Positions 1 to 9,307 are shown, numbered from the stretch's first letter. The stretch is DNA of 64,000 bases from Nitrososphaerota archaeon (GCA_028867755.1 JAGWFT010000002.1:124001-188000); one strand, 5' to 3'. Notes: generated from the letters alone by a model not told the origin. Numbers and translations: made by a program.

Positions 1-287
1 AAAGTTTTGCAAGAATTCATGAAACCAATTTGAAAAAACAAGGTGTACTTGCATTAACATTTGCCAATTCTTCTGATTATGACAAGATACAAGAAACTGA
101 CAGAATAAGCATAGTTGAGATCTCAGATATGAAGCCAGAAAAACAGTTACGCGCTTACATAATTCATGAAGACGGCATAAAAGAGGAGATACTGTTGAAT
201 CACTCTTACAACAATTTCCAGATAAAATGGTTCCAGGCAGGTTCTGCTCTTAACATATTACGCGAAAGCGAGAATTTATTACATTAG
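1..287 (+). CDS. acn: Aconitate hydratase, C-terminal fragment (cut by window edge)
   Basis: The frame is open from the left edge and reads SFARIHETNLKKQGVLALTF, the conserved stretch near the end of aconitase domain 4 (the usual form is ARIHETNLKKQGxLxLTF), followed by YDKI and a short tail to the stop at 285-287. Aconitase interconverts citrate and isocitrate in the cytosolic TCA cycle. Only about 95 C-terminal residues are present, so the [4Fe-4S] ligand region lies outside the window. A TTG at 30 could be mistaken for a start, but the family match continues upstream of it, so this is a truncated gene. An isocitrate-type dehydrogenase lies at 57.5-58.5 kb. Confidence 0.85.
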   Translation, partial: SFARIHETNLKKQGVLALTFANSSDYDKIQETDRISIVEISDMKPEKQLRAYIIHEDGIKEEILLNHSYNNFQIKWFQAGSALNILRESENLLH

Positions 288-354
288 AACAAATGGCTTG
301 TCATAGGCAAAACTCAGCAACTTAAAATGTTTTGATAGTGATATTATACATGTA

Positions 355-588
355 ATGAGCAACAAGTTTGACCCAAACGAGTTGTACAACAGAGTGGTTC
401 ACTATTACATTGACAAAAAAAAGTATTCTAAAGAAAAGGCAAATCAGATAGCACAAAGAGTCGTTCAAAGGGAAAAAACAAGGCACACGTGTAAAAATGA
501 AAACTGCGGTCATCTAATGGAAGATCATATCAGAACTAAAGAGACATGTATGGTCTTAGATTGTGATTGCAGACAGTTTGTCAGCTAG
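355..588 (+). CDS. Small Cys-rich (probable zinc-binding) protein, 77 aa
   Basis: No named family is recognised. The N-terminal half is basic and helical. The C-terminal third holds five cysteines in the order CKNENCGH, then C and CDC near the end, plus two histidines, which suggests one zinc site. A TATATT-like stretch about 18 nt upstream (334-341) may be its promoter. The last 8 nt overlap the convergent oxidoreductase gene. Reading-frame integrity and the patterned cysteines argue for a real gene; function is unknown. Confidence 0.7.
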   Translation: MSNKFDPNELYNRVVHYYIDKKKYSKEKANQIAQRVVQREKTRHTCKNENCGHLMEDHIRTKETCMVLDCDCRQFVS

Positions 589-1579
589 AAATTTTCAAGA
601 TTATCTTTCCAAACTGGGAACTTTTTTCCATCTTCTGGTGAGCAGACTTGGCATCTTTGAGAGAAAATATGCTGTCAATTATTGGCTTTATCTTCCTTGA
701 TTTCATGAATTTGTGTAATGAGATTAACTGAGACTTTGTGCCAAGATATGCACCAATTATGCTTGCTTCCTTGCTGTAAAAAGCTCTGATGTTTACGTTA
801 GCTTCTCCTCCAGTGGTGGTGCCACAAGCAACCATCCTTCCACCAACCTTTAGCATCTCGATACTTATTGGCCATGTCTTTGCTCCAACATGATCAATTA
901 CAGCATCCACGCCTTGGTTGTTGGTATGCTTGAGGGTCTCAGTTATGACATCTTTTCTACTTCTATCTATGACAAGATGTGCACCAAGTTTTTTTGCAAG
1001 CCTTGATTTGCTTTTATTTGATGCAACAGTTATGACTCTAAGACCCTTTGCTCTTGCAAGCAATATTGCTGCAGAGCCAACACCACTGTTTGCTCCCCAA
1101 ACAAGTATTGTGTCGCCTTTCCTACATCTTGATCTTTCAAGCATATTCCATGCAGTAAGATATGATACATTCAATGCTGATGCTTCTGCATCAGTAAACC
1201 AATCTGGTTTTTTTACAATATTTTTTTGTGGAACTAGAACCATCTCGGCATAACCGCCATGATACTTGCCAAAACCGCCTATGATAGAAAATGATATTCT
1301 TGGTATGTTGCTTTGTATTGCTGGATGCACTACCACCTTTTCACCCTTCTTGAATCTTCCAAACCCTTCTACAAGCGTACCACAAATATCGCAGCCTAGA
1401 ACGTGAGGAAATGATACTTGTTTTCCAGGAAGGCCATTTCTAACCCAGATGTCAAGGTGGTTTACTGCACAATAATCTACTCTAACTATTGCATGGCCCT
1501 TGGTTGGTTGCGGATTGTTAATCTCTTCGTACGACAACACGTCAGGCCCGCCATGTTTTCTAATTACTACTGCCTTCAA
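581..1579 (-). CDS. Zinc-type alcohol dehydrogenase-like / quinone oxidoreductase (MDR superfamily)
   Basis: A 332-residue medium-chain dehydrogenase/reductase. The N-terminal GroES-like domain (MKAVVIRKHGGPDVL, then HVLGCDICGTLVEG) resembles zinc-independent or single-zinc MDR proteins. The Rossmann domain carries the nucleotide motif WGANSGVGSAAILLARAKG (about residue 160-180), the AxxGVG-type signature of NADPH-binding quinone reductases. It is likely a cytosolic NAD(P)H-dependent oxidoreductase; the substrate cannot be told from sequence. It follows valS on the same strand, with a gap of about 75 nt. Confidence 0.85.
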   Translation of the reverse strand: MKAVVIRKHGGPDVLSYEEINNPQPTKGHAIVRVDYCAVNHLDIWVRNGLPGKQVSFPHVLGCDICGTLVEGFGRFKKGEKVVVHPAIQSNIPRISFSIIGGFGKYHGGYAEMVLVPQKNIVKKPDWFTDAEASALNVSYLTAWNMLERSRCRKGDTILVWGANSGVGSAAILLARAKGLRVITVASNKSKSRLAKKLGAHLVIDRSRKDVITETLKHTNNQGVDAVIDHVGAKTWPISIEMLKVGGRMVACGTTTGGEANVNIRAFYSKEASIIGAYLGTKSQLISLHKFMKSRKIKPIIDSIFSLKDAKSAHQKMEKSSQFGKIILKISS

Positions 1580-1654
1580 TTATACCACATAACAAAAAAT
1601 CACTATTTAAAGAACATAGAATTTTTGAAACTGGCTCTTCACAAAAAGAGTCTG

Positions 1655-3973
1655 TTATGAAGTAAGGTTGTGCATGGCTTGCAAATCCTTTGCAAACTGT
1701 TGCAGTTCGCCAGGAATATTCATTTCAATTGAGTCCTTCAAAGACAAGTTAAGTTCCTTTTTCTTGTTCCATACATTGGAGTTAAACTCTGTAATTGTTT
1801 TTGTGAATCTTGTCCAGTCTTCACGATTTTCTGACTGTGGGAATTTTTCCTTATGGACTGTTTTGTCAGAATATAGAGTCTGCCAAAGGTAGTCTGTGAT
1901 AAATGGTGTTATGGGTGCAAGAAGAAGCAACAATGTGGAAAGAACCTTGTGCAACGTGAAGATTGCTGCATCTCTTTCTTCTTCGCTAAAACTACTGCTA
2001 TATGCGCGACCTTTTACCATCTCGATATAATGTGCAGCAAATAAATTCCATGTAAATTCGCGAATGCTAGTTGATGGGACAAAAAAGTTGTAATCATCAA
2101 ATCCTTTCTTACACTCTGCTACCATCTTATCCAATTCTGATAATATCCAGTTATCTGTTGGAGTGGTCTTGGCAGATTTGATAACTGGAAAGCCTGACAA
2201 GAATCTTGATATGTTCCACAGTTTGCTGAGAAATTTCTTCGTGGTTTCAATTTTTTGCTCAGAGCATCTAAAGTCATAACCGAGATTTATCTCGCTTGCA
2301 CTCCAGAATCGGAATGTGTCTGCACCAAATTTTTGAATCACTGGAAGTGGATCGATAACATTCCCTTTGCTTTTGCTCATCTTTGTACCATGTTCGTCAA
2401 CACCATAACCCATTATCCATGCCTCGTTCCATGGTGTTAATCCAGTAAGCTGCTCACATCTCAAGATTGTATAATAGAGCCAAGTCCTCACAATGTCTTT
2501 TGACTGTGGCCTGATTGTTGTGGGATAGGTTTTCTTGAAGAACTCGTCATCACGACTATACTTTGAGACGTATAGGGGTGAGACGCTTGAATCCATCCAT
2601 GTATCAAACGTTCTTTCCTCTCCTACAAACTCTGTTGCCCCACATTTTGTGCATTTTGAGATGGGGCTTGGATCTGTCCATGGCTTGTAATACTTGCCAG
2701 GTTCAGGCACGTGCGGCTCTGAGCATTTTTTACAGTACCATATTGGAATTTCTGTTCCATAAAATCTTCTTCTTGAGATAGGCCAGTCTATGGTTATGGA
2801 TTCTAGCCAATTCATGAGAATCTGTTTATGCATCGCAGGATGAAATACAATCTTAGATCCTAACTCTTTGATTTTCTCCACAGACTCTTTTTGCTTTAGA
2901 TAATATTCCTCCATTGGGATTATCTCGATTGGGGCCTTGCTTCTCTCAGAAATGGGAGTTCTGTGATTGATGTTTTCTATTTTTTCTACCAAGTTTTGAT
3001 TCTGAAGGTCTTCGATTATCTTTTCTCTTGCTTGTTTTACTTTGAGTCCTGCATATGGCCCTGCAACTTCTGTCATCCTGCCGTTCTTGCCAATAGCTAC
3101 GATCTCTTGCAGTTTAAGTTCCCTGAATAGTGCAACATCATTCTGATCACCATAGCTGCAAACCATTACAGCTCCAGAACCAAATTCTTTTTCTGCTGAA
3201 GGATGGGTTCTTACTTGAACTTCTCTATTTATGACAGGAATTATTGCATTCTTACCTATGACATCAGAATGTCTTTCATCTTCTGGGTTTACAATTATTG
3301 CTTGACATGCACACAAAAGCTCAGGCCTGGTACTAGCTATGGTAAGATTTTTGTCAGAATCTTTTATCTTAAATTTCATGTAAACTAGCTTTGTTGGAAT
3401 TTCTTCGTAGATTATTTCTGCGTCTGCAATAGTGGTTCCGGTAATCCAGTCATAGTTATTTGGTCTATTTGCGATGTACACTAGTCCCTTTTTCCACAAT
3501 TCTATGAATGTGGCCTGTGTAAGGGAGCGATATTGTTCTGAATCAGTTCTGTAATATTCTGAGAAATTACCGCTAAGCCCTAGGTTTTTCATTATCTGAA
3601 TCATCTCTGCCTCAAGGTCATCTAGTGCAGTAGCACACAATTTCAAAAACTCGGCCCTGTCTGTCTCATGCATCCTTATACCGTGTTTTTTCTCTGTGTA
3701 CATCTCCACAGGAAGACCATTTCTGTCAATTCCTATTGGAAAAAGAACATTCTTTCCTGTCATCCTTGCAGTCCTTGCAATCATGTCTATCTGTGCATAG
3801 TGAGCAGCTGCTCCTATGTGCCAAGGTCTTCCAGATGGGTATGGGGGAGGCGTATCAATTACAAAAACTTCGCCTTGTGGTTTGAACTCGTAGGTGTGAG
3901 AATCTTCCCATTGTTTTAAAATCTGTTTTTCAATCTCGGGATTCCATGCTGTTTCCTTTATCTTTGGTTCCAT
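1655..3973 (-). CDS. valS: Valyl-tRNA synthetase
   Basis: Class I aminoacyl-tRNA synthetase that charges tRNA-Val. The HIGH box is seen as PYPSGRPWHIGAAAHY and the KMSKS box as GTKMSKSKGN, with the editing (CP1) domain between them and WMDSS before the KMSKS region. The frame is open to 4045, but that extension would run into the upstream gene. The ATG at 3973 (MEPKIKETAWNPEIEKQ) fits the family N-terminus and starts just 4 nt after the PTPS stop, so I use it; this gives 772 residues. The gene probably forms a transcript with the PTPS-like gene. Confidence 0.95.
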   Translation of the reverse strand: MEPKIKETAWNPEIEKQILKQWEDSHTYEFKPQGEVFVIDTPPPYPSGRPWHIGAAAHYAQIDMIARTARMTGKNVLFPIGIDRNGLPVEMYTEKKHGIRMHETDRAEFLKLCATALDDLEAEMIQIMKNLGLSGNFSEYYRTDSEQYRSLTQATFIELWKKGLVYIANRPNNYDWITGTTIADAEIIYEEIPTKLVYMKFKIKDSDKNLTIASTRPELLCACQAIIVNPEDERHSDVIGKNAIIPVINREVQVRTHPSAEKEFGSGAVMVCSYGDQNDVALFRELKLQEIVAIGKNGRMTEVAGPYAGLKVKQAREKIIEDLQNQNLVEKIENINHRTPISERSKAPIEIIPMEEYYLKQKESVEKIKELGSKIVFHPAMHKQILMNWLESITIDWPISRRRFYGTEIPIWYCKKCSEPHVPEPGKYYKPWTDPSPISKCTKCGATEFVGEERTFDTWMDSSVSPLYVSKYSRDDEFFKKTYPTTIRPQSKDIVRTWLYYTILRCEQLTGLTPWNEAWIMGYGVDEHGTKMSKSKGNVIDPLPVIQKFGADTFRFWSASEINLGYDFRCSEQKIETTKKFLSKLWNISRFLSGFPVIKSAKTTPTDNWILSELDKMVAECKKGFDDYNFFVPSTSIREFTWNLFAAHYIEMVKGRAYSSSFSEEERDAAIFTLHKVLSTLLLLLAPITPFITDYLWQTLYSDKTVHKEKFPQSENREDWTRFTKTITEFNSNVWNKKKELNLSLKDSIEMNIPGELQQFAKDLQAMHNLTS

Positions 3974-3977
3974 GTCA

Positions 3978-4799
3978 CTATGATCTTGAGATCTGTGAAA
4001 TAATATGGGCTCCTTTGTTATAGCCCTCGTAGATGTATACTCCAACTGCCTCTACGTTCTTTGGCATCTTGGGAACCAAGAGTTTTATTATTTCAGTTGA
4101 CAGGTTTTCTACCGTAGCTTCTCCCTCTAGAAGATACGTAGTATTTTTTGGAAGTTGTAGATCGAATTTTCCTTTAGGGCCATCAAATGCAATATTATAG
4201 TGAAGATCATCTTCTTTTACAAGATACCTTTTGTTGATGAAGAATTTGTGGTCTATGACTGAGATCACTTCCTTGATTATTTTTTTTGCATCGCCAAAAT
4301 CTAAAAGCAAATTATTTTTCATTTCACCTACAAGTTCTACCATGACTGATGATGTATGACCATGCAAAATGGAGCATTTTTCTACTAGAGGTAAGATATG
4401 TGCATAATCAAATGCAAATGATGGATCTTCCATAAATATTGAGCCTGTCTGGACATCCCTTGTCTTGTAAAGTACAATGTCATCAAGCTCTTTTAGTTGG
4501 GCAGCAAGTTTTGGATGACCTATGGCAATTATTCTTGAATCGGGATTTTCTTGTTTTAATTCCTTGTATTTTGATATGTCCTTCTCGTCATCTATTATCT
4601 CTATGAGTCCTTTTTCAGTCTTAAAATCAATGTTAACCTTTTTTCCATTGTTTAGTGTGAAGTTGTGATCATATTCGTACTCCATGCCAAGAAATGTTAG
4701 CATCTCAGCTATGGAAAGCTCCGTCCTGCTTCTCATGAGATTTCCCTTTTTGTCGATATAGCGAAAATCCGAGTCAAGAATTGCCGAACCGCTTGGCAT
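3978..4799 (-). CDS. 6-pyruvoyl-tetrahydropterin synthase/QueD-like domain with N-terminal nuclease-like domain
   Basis: 273 residues from ATG 4799. Residues about 125-273 form a PTPS/QueD domain. His134 (FDYAHIL) and His146/His148 (LHGH) are in the zinc positions, Cys142 sits four residues before HGH as the catalytic Cys, and there is a DH pair (IDHKFF) and a late Glu (YIYEG). Residues 1-120 look like a PD-(D/E)XK-type fold (RSRTELSIAEML, then KVNIDFK and LIEIID), a family resemblance only. Box A TTTATATA (about 4823-4830) lies about 27 nt before the start, so the mRNA should be leaderless. The substrate (dihydroneopterin triphosphate or a relative) is inferred from the family and from the PCD gene next to it. 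Confidence 0.8.
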   Translation of the reverse strand: MPSGSAILDSDFRYIDKKGNLMRSRTELSIAEMLTFLGMEYEYDHNFTLNNGKKVNIDFKTEKGLIEIIDDEKDISKYKELKQENPDSRIIAIGHPKLAAQLKELDDIVLYKTRDVQTGSIFMEDPSFAFDYAHILPLVEKCSILHGHTSSVMVELVGEMKNNLLLDFGDAKKIIKEVISVIDHKFFINKRYLVKEDDLHYNIAFDGPKGKFDLQLPKNTTYLLEGEATVENLSTEIIKLLVPKMPKNVEAVGVYIYEGYNKGAHIISQISRS

Positions 4800-4854
4800 T
4801 TGAAAAATTTTGGATTGTCCGTATATAAATTCTGTACAGATTGTTAGTATGGTG

Positions 4855-5142
4855 TTATCTTGCCAAAGAGTTGAGTGTCTTTGCAAGATTGATGTCATTT
4901 TGTGTTATTCCTCCTGCATCATGAGTAACCAATTCCACCTTGATCTTATTGTAAACGTTGAACCATTCTGGATGGTGGTTCATCTTTTCTATGTGTATAG
5001 CAGCCTTGGTCATAAAACCAAAGGCCTCTATAAAATCGGTAAAAACGAAATCCTTGTGAAGCTTACCATTTAAGACACTCCACCCTTGCAAGCTTGTCAA
5101 CTCTTGTTTAATTTGTTCCTCGGTTAGTTTGGCTAATGCCAT
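4855..5142 (-). CDS. phhB: Pterin-4-alpha-carbinolamine dehydratase (PCD/DCoH family)
   Basis: A 95-residue single-domain protein of normal PCD length, carrying the signature HIEKMNHHPEWFNVYNKI followed by VELVTHDAGGIT. The family dehydrates 4a-hydroxytetrahydropterin to recycle tetrahydropterin cofactors. It lies just upstream of the PTPS-like gene on the same strand, so the two probably act in one pterin pathway. The start is 52 bp from the divergent PP-loop gene. The TATA-like box at 5161-5171 sits about 24-26 nt from this start. Confidence 0.92.
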   Translation of the reverse strand: MALAKLTEEQIKQELTSLQGWSVLNGKLHKDFVFTDFIEAFGFMTKAAIHIEKMNHHPEWFNVYNKIKVELVTHDAGGITQNDINLAKTLNSLAR

Positions 5143-5160
5143 GATTTTTTCTAGCGAACC

Positions 5161-5171
5161 CTATATTTAAC
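5161..5171. promoter_or_regulatory. Box A shared by divergent leaderless genes
   Basis: CTATATTTAAC lies midway in the 51-bp gap between the PCD gene (start 5142, minus) and the PP-loop synthase (start 5194, plus). Its centre (about 5166) is about 24 nt from one start and about 28 nt from the other, the spacing expected for TATA-directed leaderless transcription in both directions. The element reads TAAATATA on the minus strand and TATATTTA on the plus strand. Confidence 0.55.
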
Positions 5172-5193
5172 TCTCATAGAAAAAATATCACAC

Positions 5194-5964
5194 ATGAGCA
5201 AAATGACAAACCTTGTTACACAAACACATGAGAAAATAATTCATGCAGTAAAAAACACGGTAACATCAAAAAAAATTGGAATTGCATTTTCTGGTGGAGT
5301 TGATAGCTCACTTTTGGCAAAAATTTGCTCTGACATTGGATTTGATGCAGTGCTGCTTACAATAGGATTTGAAGGCTCACATGATATTGAATTTTCAAAA
5401 AAAATTGCAACTTTTTTGGGGTTCAGGCATATTACTTTGACTATACAAAAAGAATCATTCTCAAGTGTAGCAAAAGAGATAAGACTCAAAATCAAGACAG
5501 ACAATCTTTCTTGGAATGAAAACTGTATTGCATTTCATTATGTATCAAAACTTGCACAAGAGCATGGGATTAAAAAAGTTCTTACCTCAAATGGCATAGA
5601 TGAGCTCTTTTGTGGTTACAATGCTTACAGGGAAGTTGTAGAAAATGGAGAAAAAGCAGTCATGGCTCTGATGGACTCAAAACTTGAGAACGAACTTAAC
5701 ATGATGAAGGCAGTAGATACTGTATCTGCGGATTTTGGTGTAAAAATACTCCAACCATTACTCTCTGAGGAATTTATTGCCTTTGCCAAAACCATTCCAA
5801 TTGAGGAGAAGATAAAAAACAAAGATGACTTGATTCGAAAACACATAATCCGGAGACTGGCTTTATCCATTGGTGTTCCTAGCGACTCTGCATTGAAAAG
5901 AAAAAAGGCGTTACAATACGGTTCTCTTATTCACAAAAATTTGATAAATCTCAAGAAAACTTAA
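5194..5964 (+). CDS. Asparagine-synthase-type PP-loop ATP pyrophosphatase
   Basis: 256 residues. The PP-loop motif is IGIAFSGGVDSSLLAK (residues about 28-43). A second conserved stretch, LTSNGIDELFCGYNAYRE, matches the asparagine synthetase synthase domain (GxGxDExFxGY). There is no N-terminal glutaminase domain, so it would use ammonia or a partner; related archaeal proteins are annotated as asparagine synthase-like or as tRNA/cofactor adenylating enzymes. It activates a carboxyl or carbonyl group with ATP; the exact substrate is unknown. The start is probably leaderless. The 3' end overlaps purB by 14 nt, convergently. Confidence 0.82.
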   Translation: MSKMTNLVTQTHEKIIHAVKNTVTSKKIGIAFSGGVDSSLLAKICSDIGFDAVLLTIGFEGSHDIEFSKKIATFLGFRHITLTIQKESFSSVAKEIRLKIKTDNLSWNENCIAFHYVSKLAQEHGIKKVLTSNGIDELFCGYNAYREVVENGEKAVMALMDSKLENELNMMKAVDTVSADFGVKILQPLLSEEFIAFAKTIPIEEKIKNKDDLIRKHIIRRLALSIGVPSDSALKRKKALQYGSLIHKNLINLKKT

Positions 5965-7312
5965 AACATGACTTTTTGACTAGGTTGTAGACATTTCTGA
6001 TTATTTGACCAGATGCACCCAAGTGGTTTTCTGGAACAAAAATTCTGTCTATCTCTTCTTCTGTGAGATGCAATGAGATTGCACTATCGTTTTTTACTGC
6101 ATCTTTGAAATCAATTCTATTCTCTGATGCTGCAAATGCAACACGCTGTATGTCTCTGTATGCTTCAAATCTGGGAACTCCTTTCTTTATGAGAGCCTCA
6201 AGTACAAATTCTGAAAAGATCTGACCTTTGGTGAATTCCAAATTATTTCTGATTTGTTCCTCGTTGACATATAACCTTCTTAGAATTATTGTCATCGCTT
6301 CTAGCATCTCGTCTATGAGAATGGAGCCTGTGGGAAGAATGAATCGTTCATTGGCAGAATTTGAAAGATCTCGTTCATGCCAGAGTGGAATGTTTTCAAA
6401 TGCTACAGAAATCTGGCTTCGCAATAGCTTTGAAAGTGATGTAACACGTTCGCTTTTTACTGGGTTTCTCTTAACTGGAACCGCACTACTGCCCATCTGC
6501 CCTTTCTTGAATGGTTCTGCCACTTCTCCTATCTCTGTTCTTTGAAGATTTCGTATCTCTACTGCCAACTTTTCTAGCGTAGCGCCAATTAGTGCTATAG
6601 AAAAAATAAACTCTGCATATCTCTCGCGAGGCACAACTTGAGTTGTGACGTCTGCAGGAAACAAGGCAAGTTTTTTTGCAACTCTTTTTTGAACCTCAAG
6701 TGCCTTTGCTCCCATGAGAGAGCCTGTTCCTACCACTCCAAGAGTCTTGCAAATTAGAATTCTTTTCTTTACTTCCTCAATTCTTTCAATGTGTTTTGCC
6801 ATTTCAAGTGACGAGTTTGCAAATTTTAAACCAAATGAAATTATGCTCGCATGTTGACCATGAGTTCTGCCAACTGCTGGTGTATCCTTGTACTTTACTG
6901 CTAATTCTGCTAAAATGATGGCAAGTTTTGCTATCTTGGGTTCTATTATGCTAATTGCATCTCTTATTTGCAAAGAATTACTAGTGTCAACAAGATCATT
7001 GCTTGTCAAACCGTAATGAATCCAAGGCCTTGCAGAAGATTTGCATATCTCACTGAGCGCTTCCACCAAGGCTGCTGTGTCATGATCGCTTTTTGCCTCT
7101 AACTGTTTTACTCTCTTTACAGTTATCTTTCCAGATCTTGCCATTTGTGCTATGTTCTGTGCTGCACTTTTTGGTATCATCCTTATCTCTGATTGTGCCT
7201 GAGCAACAGCTCCTTCGATCTCTAGTTGATATGAAATCTTTTTTTGGTCGTCAAAAATTTCCTTCATGGCATCTGTTCCGTAACGACCTGCATCAATTGG
7301 CAGTATTGTCAT
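5951..7312 (-). CDS. purB: Adenylosuccinate lyase
   Basis: Fumarase/aspartase superfamily lyase acting twice in purine synthesis (SAICAR to AICAR, adenylosuccinate to AMP). The signature loop appears as GQMGSSAVPVKRNP. Conserved GRTHGQHA and LTSNDLVDTSNS are also present. The frame opens at 7330, but the ATG at 7312 (MTILPIDAGRYG) matches the family N-terminus (PIDxxRYG), giving 453 residues. purA is in the same window at 21.9 kb. Confidence 0.95.
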   Translation of the reverse strand: MTILPIDAGRYGTDAMKEIFDDQKKISYQLEIEGAVAQAQSEIRMIPKSAAQNIAQMARSGKITVKRVKQLEAKSDHDTAALVEALSEICKSSARPWIHYGLTSNDLVDTSNSLQIRDAISIIEPKIAKLAIILAELAVKYKDTPAVGRTHGQHASIISFGLKFANSSLEMAKHIERIEEVKKRILICKTLGVVGTGSLMGAKALEVQKRVAKKLALFPADVTTQVVPRERYAEFIFSIALIGATLEKLAVEIRNLQRTEIGEVAEPFKKGQMGSSAVPVKRNPVKSERVTSLSKLLRSQISVAFENIPLWHERDLSNSANERFILPTGSILIDEMLEAMTIILRRLYVNEEQIRNNLEFTKGQIFSEFVLEALIKKGVPRFEAYRDIQRVAFAASENRIDFKDAVKNDSAISLHLTEEEIDRIFVPENHLGASGQIIRNVYNLVKKSCFKFS

Positions 7313-7418
7313 ACATCTAAAAGAAACCATACTAGCAAAATAAATCTACTTGAAGAGATGAGCCTGTGCCTTACTCATGATTTAAATTGTGTCCAAATAT
7401 CCTTTTTCGCAGAAAGAA

Positions 7419-8870
7419 ATGACTTCGTTAACTCCAAAAAAAATAGGTAACATGGAATATAGAATTGAAGCAGACGCTTCTCGGGGCATGAAGGTTCCAG
7501 TCACAATATATGCAGACGAAGGATTATTGCAAAAAATGCTAACTGATAGGACTATTACTCAAGCTGTAAATGTTTCTACTTTGCCAGGAGTTGTAAAACA
7601 CGTGGTGGTACTCCCAGACGGCCATGAGGGATACGGCTTTCCTGTTGGAGGAGTAGCAGCCATGGATGCTGAAGAAGGAATGATCAGCCCTGGTGGAGTT
7701 GGCTATGACATAAACTGTGGTGTCAGGCTGATAAGGACAAACCTCACAGAAAAAGATGTAAGGCCAAAACTCAAGGACCTCGTGCTTGAGCTCTTCAAGT
7801 CTATTCCTTCTGGTGTTGGCTCTAAAGGAGCTGTAAAACTAAGTTCCTCAGATCTTGATGAGGTTCTTGTGCGGGGAGTACAATGGGCAGTAGATCATGG
7901 ATATGGTTCAAAAGATGATGCTGATGTATGCGAAGAAAATGGCCAAATAAAAAACGCTGACCCAAATAGAGTATCACAAACTGCACGTAAGCGAGGCTCT
8001 CCACAACTTGGTAGTCTTGGTTCAGGTAACCATTTTCTTGAGGTTCAGCGTGTTGAACAAATTCATGATAAAGAAGCTGCAAATAGGATGGGAATTTACA
8101 ATGAAGGACAAATAACTGTGCTAATCCACTGTGGTTCACGAGGATTTGGGCATCAGGTCTGTAGCGATTATCTTAGAACATCTGAACAAGCACTTCAAAA
8201 ATATAAAATAAATCTAGTAGACAGAGAACTTGCCTGCGTGCCAAATTCTTCTGAAGAGGGAGAGTCTTATAGAAAAGCAATGTTTGCAGCGTTGAACTTT
8301 GCGTGGAGCAACAGACAGATGATCACACACTGGACAAGAAAGGCATTTGAGAGAGTCTTCGGGCAAACCGAAGCAGATTTGGATATGCGACTTATCTATG
8401 ATGTAGCTCATAACATAGCAAAGGTTGAAAAACACAAAATTGATGGTGAATTACGCTCAGTGGTAGTTCACAGGAAAGGTGCAACAAGAGCATTTCCAAA
8501 AGGCAGAGATGAGATACCGCAGAAATATCGTGACTTGGGGCAACCTGTCTTTATTCCAGGTTCTATGGGTACGGGTAGCTGGATTCTTTTAGGAAAACCT
8601 GGCTCAATGGACTTGAGCTTTGGTTCTACTGCACATGGAGCAGGAAGAATGATGTCAAGATCTGCAGCACGACGTAGTTTCACTGAAAGCCAAGTTCAAA
8701 AATCTCTTGGTGACAAAGGAATTTTCATAAAAGCTTTGACAAGAGAAGGTGTAGTTGAAGAGACACCAGAGGCATACAAGGATGTGGATGCCGTGGCAAA
8801 TGTATCTCATGAAATGGGGATAGCAACAAAAGTAGCTAAACTTGTTCCTATAGGTGTAATCAAGGGATGA
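7419..8870 (+). CDS. rtcB: RNA-splicing ligase RtcB
   Basis: GTP-dependent 3'-phosphate RNA ligase that joins tRNA halves after intron removal. Conserved blocks: LPDGHEGYGFPVGGVAA, GGVGYDINCGVRL (metal-binding Cys), GSGNHFLE, HCGSRGFGH, HNIAK, and C-terminal GSMGTGSWILLG with STAHGAGR (the guanylylated His region). The frame opens with GTG at 7389. A TTTAAAT box at 7381-7387 lies directly before it, so an ATG at 7419 or 7452 is more plausible; I use 7419, but the start is uncertain. The stop overlaps the next gene by 4 nt. Confidence 0.95.
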   Translation: MTSLTPKKIGNMEYRIEADASRGMKVPVTIYADEGLLQKMLTDRTITQAVNVSTLPGVVKHVVVLPDGHEGYGFPVGGVAAMDAEEGMISPGGVGYDINCGVRLIRTNLTEKDVRPKLKDLVLELFKSIPSGVGSKGAVKLSSSDLDEVLVRGVQWAVDHGYGSKDDADVCEENGQIKNADPNRVSQTARKRGSPQLGSLGSGNHFLEVQRVEQIHDKEAANRMGIYNEGQITVLIHCGSRGFGHQVCSDYLRTSEQALQKYKINLVDRELACVPNSSEEGESYRKAMFAALNFAWSNRQMITHWTRKAFERVFGQTEADLDMRLIYDVAHNIAKVEKHKIDGELRSVVVHRKGATRAFPKGRDEIPQKYRDLGQPVFIPGSMGTGSWILLGKPGSMDLSFGSTAHGAGRMMSRSAARRSFTESQVQKSLGDKGIFIKALTREGVVEETPEAYKDVDAVANVSHEMGIATKVAKLVPIGVIKG

Positions 8871-9307
8871 CAGAGGAAGACAAAGAACTAGAACTTTTGA
8901 AGGCAAAAAGACTACTTGAGATGCAAAAAAACCTCTCTCAGAAACAGAAAATTGACGAGTCAAAAACGCAACAACCAGCGCCTTCTGTACCTGCACGAGA
9001 AGTTGTTGTCAAGCAACTTGGCTATAGGGGACTTGAAGTTCTTGAAAATGCAGAGGCACAGTTTCCCGGGGAAACCAAATTGGTGATAGAAAAACTTGCA
9101 GAGCTAATGCAATCTGGAGAGGTATCTGAAATAATTGATGGAGGTAAACTGCTTACGCTTTTTAGGTCAATTGGAGTACGAGTCAAAGTACAAACCACGA
9201 TAAAAGTTGAACAGGATGGAAAATTGGTATCATGGTCTGACAAATTAAAGAAGGTAGAAGATGATCTTGACGTAGTTGATACAGATATTCCACCTGAAAA
9301 TCCTTAG
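8867..9307 (+). CDS. PDCD5-like DNA-binding protein
   Basis: 146 residues, starting in the ATGA overlap with rtcB, so very probably co-transcribed and translationally coupled. The N-terminus LKAKRLLEMQKNLS, a Pro-rich linker, then a helical region ending in LVIEKLAELMQSGEVSEIIDG, resembles the archaeal PDCD5/TFAR19 family (DNA-binding, helical core, with a free N-terminal helix). The C-terminus is longer than the usual 110-120 residues and acidic. The family assignment comes from pattern recognition and would need an HMM search to confirm. Confidence 0.65.
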   Translation: MTEEDKELELLKAKRLLEMQKNLSQKQKIDESKTQQPAPSVPAREVVVKQLGYRGLEVLENAEAQFPGETKLVIEKLAELMQSGEVSEIIDGGKLLTLFRSIGVRVKVQTTIKVEQDGKLVSWSDKLKKVEDDLDVVDTDIPPENP

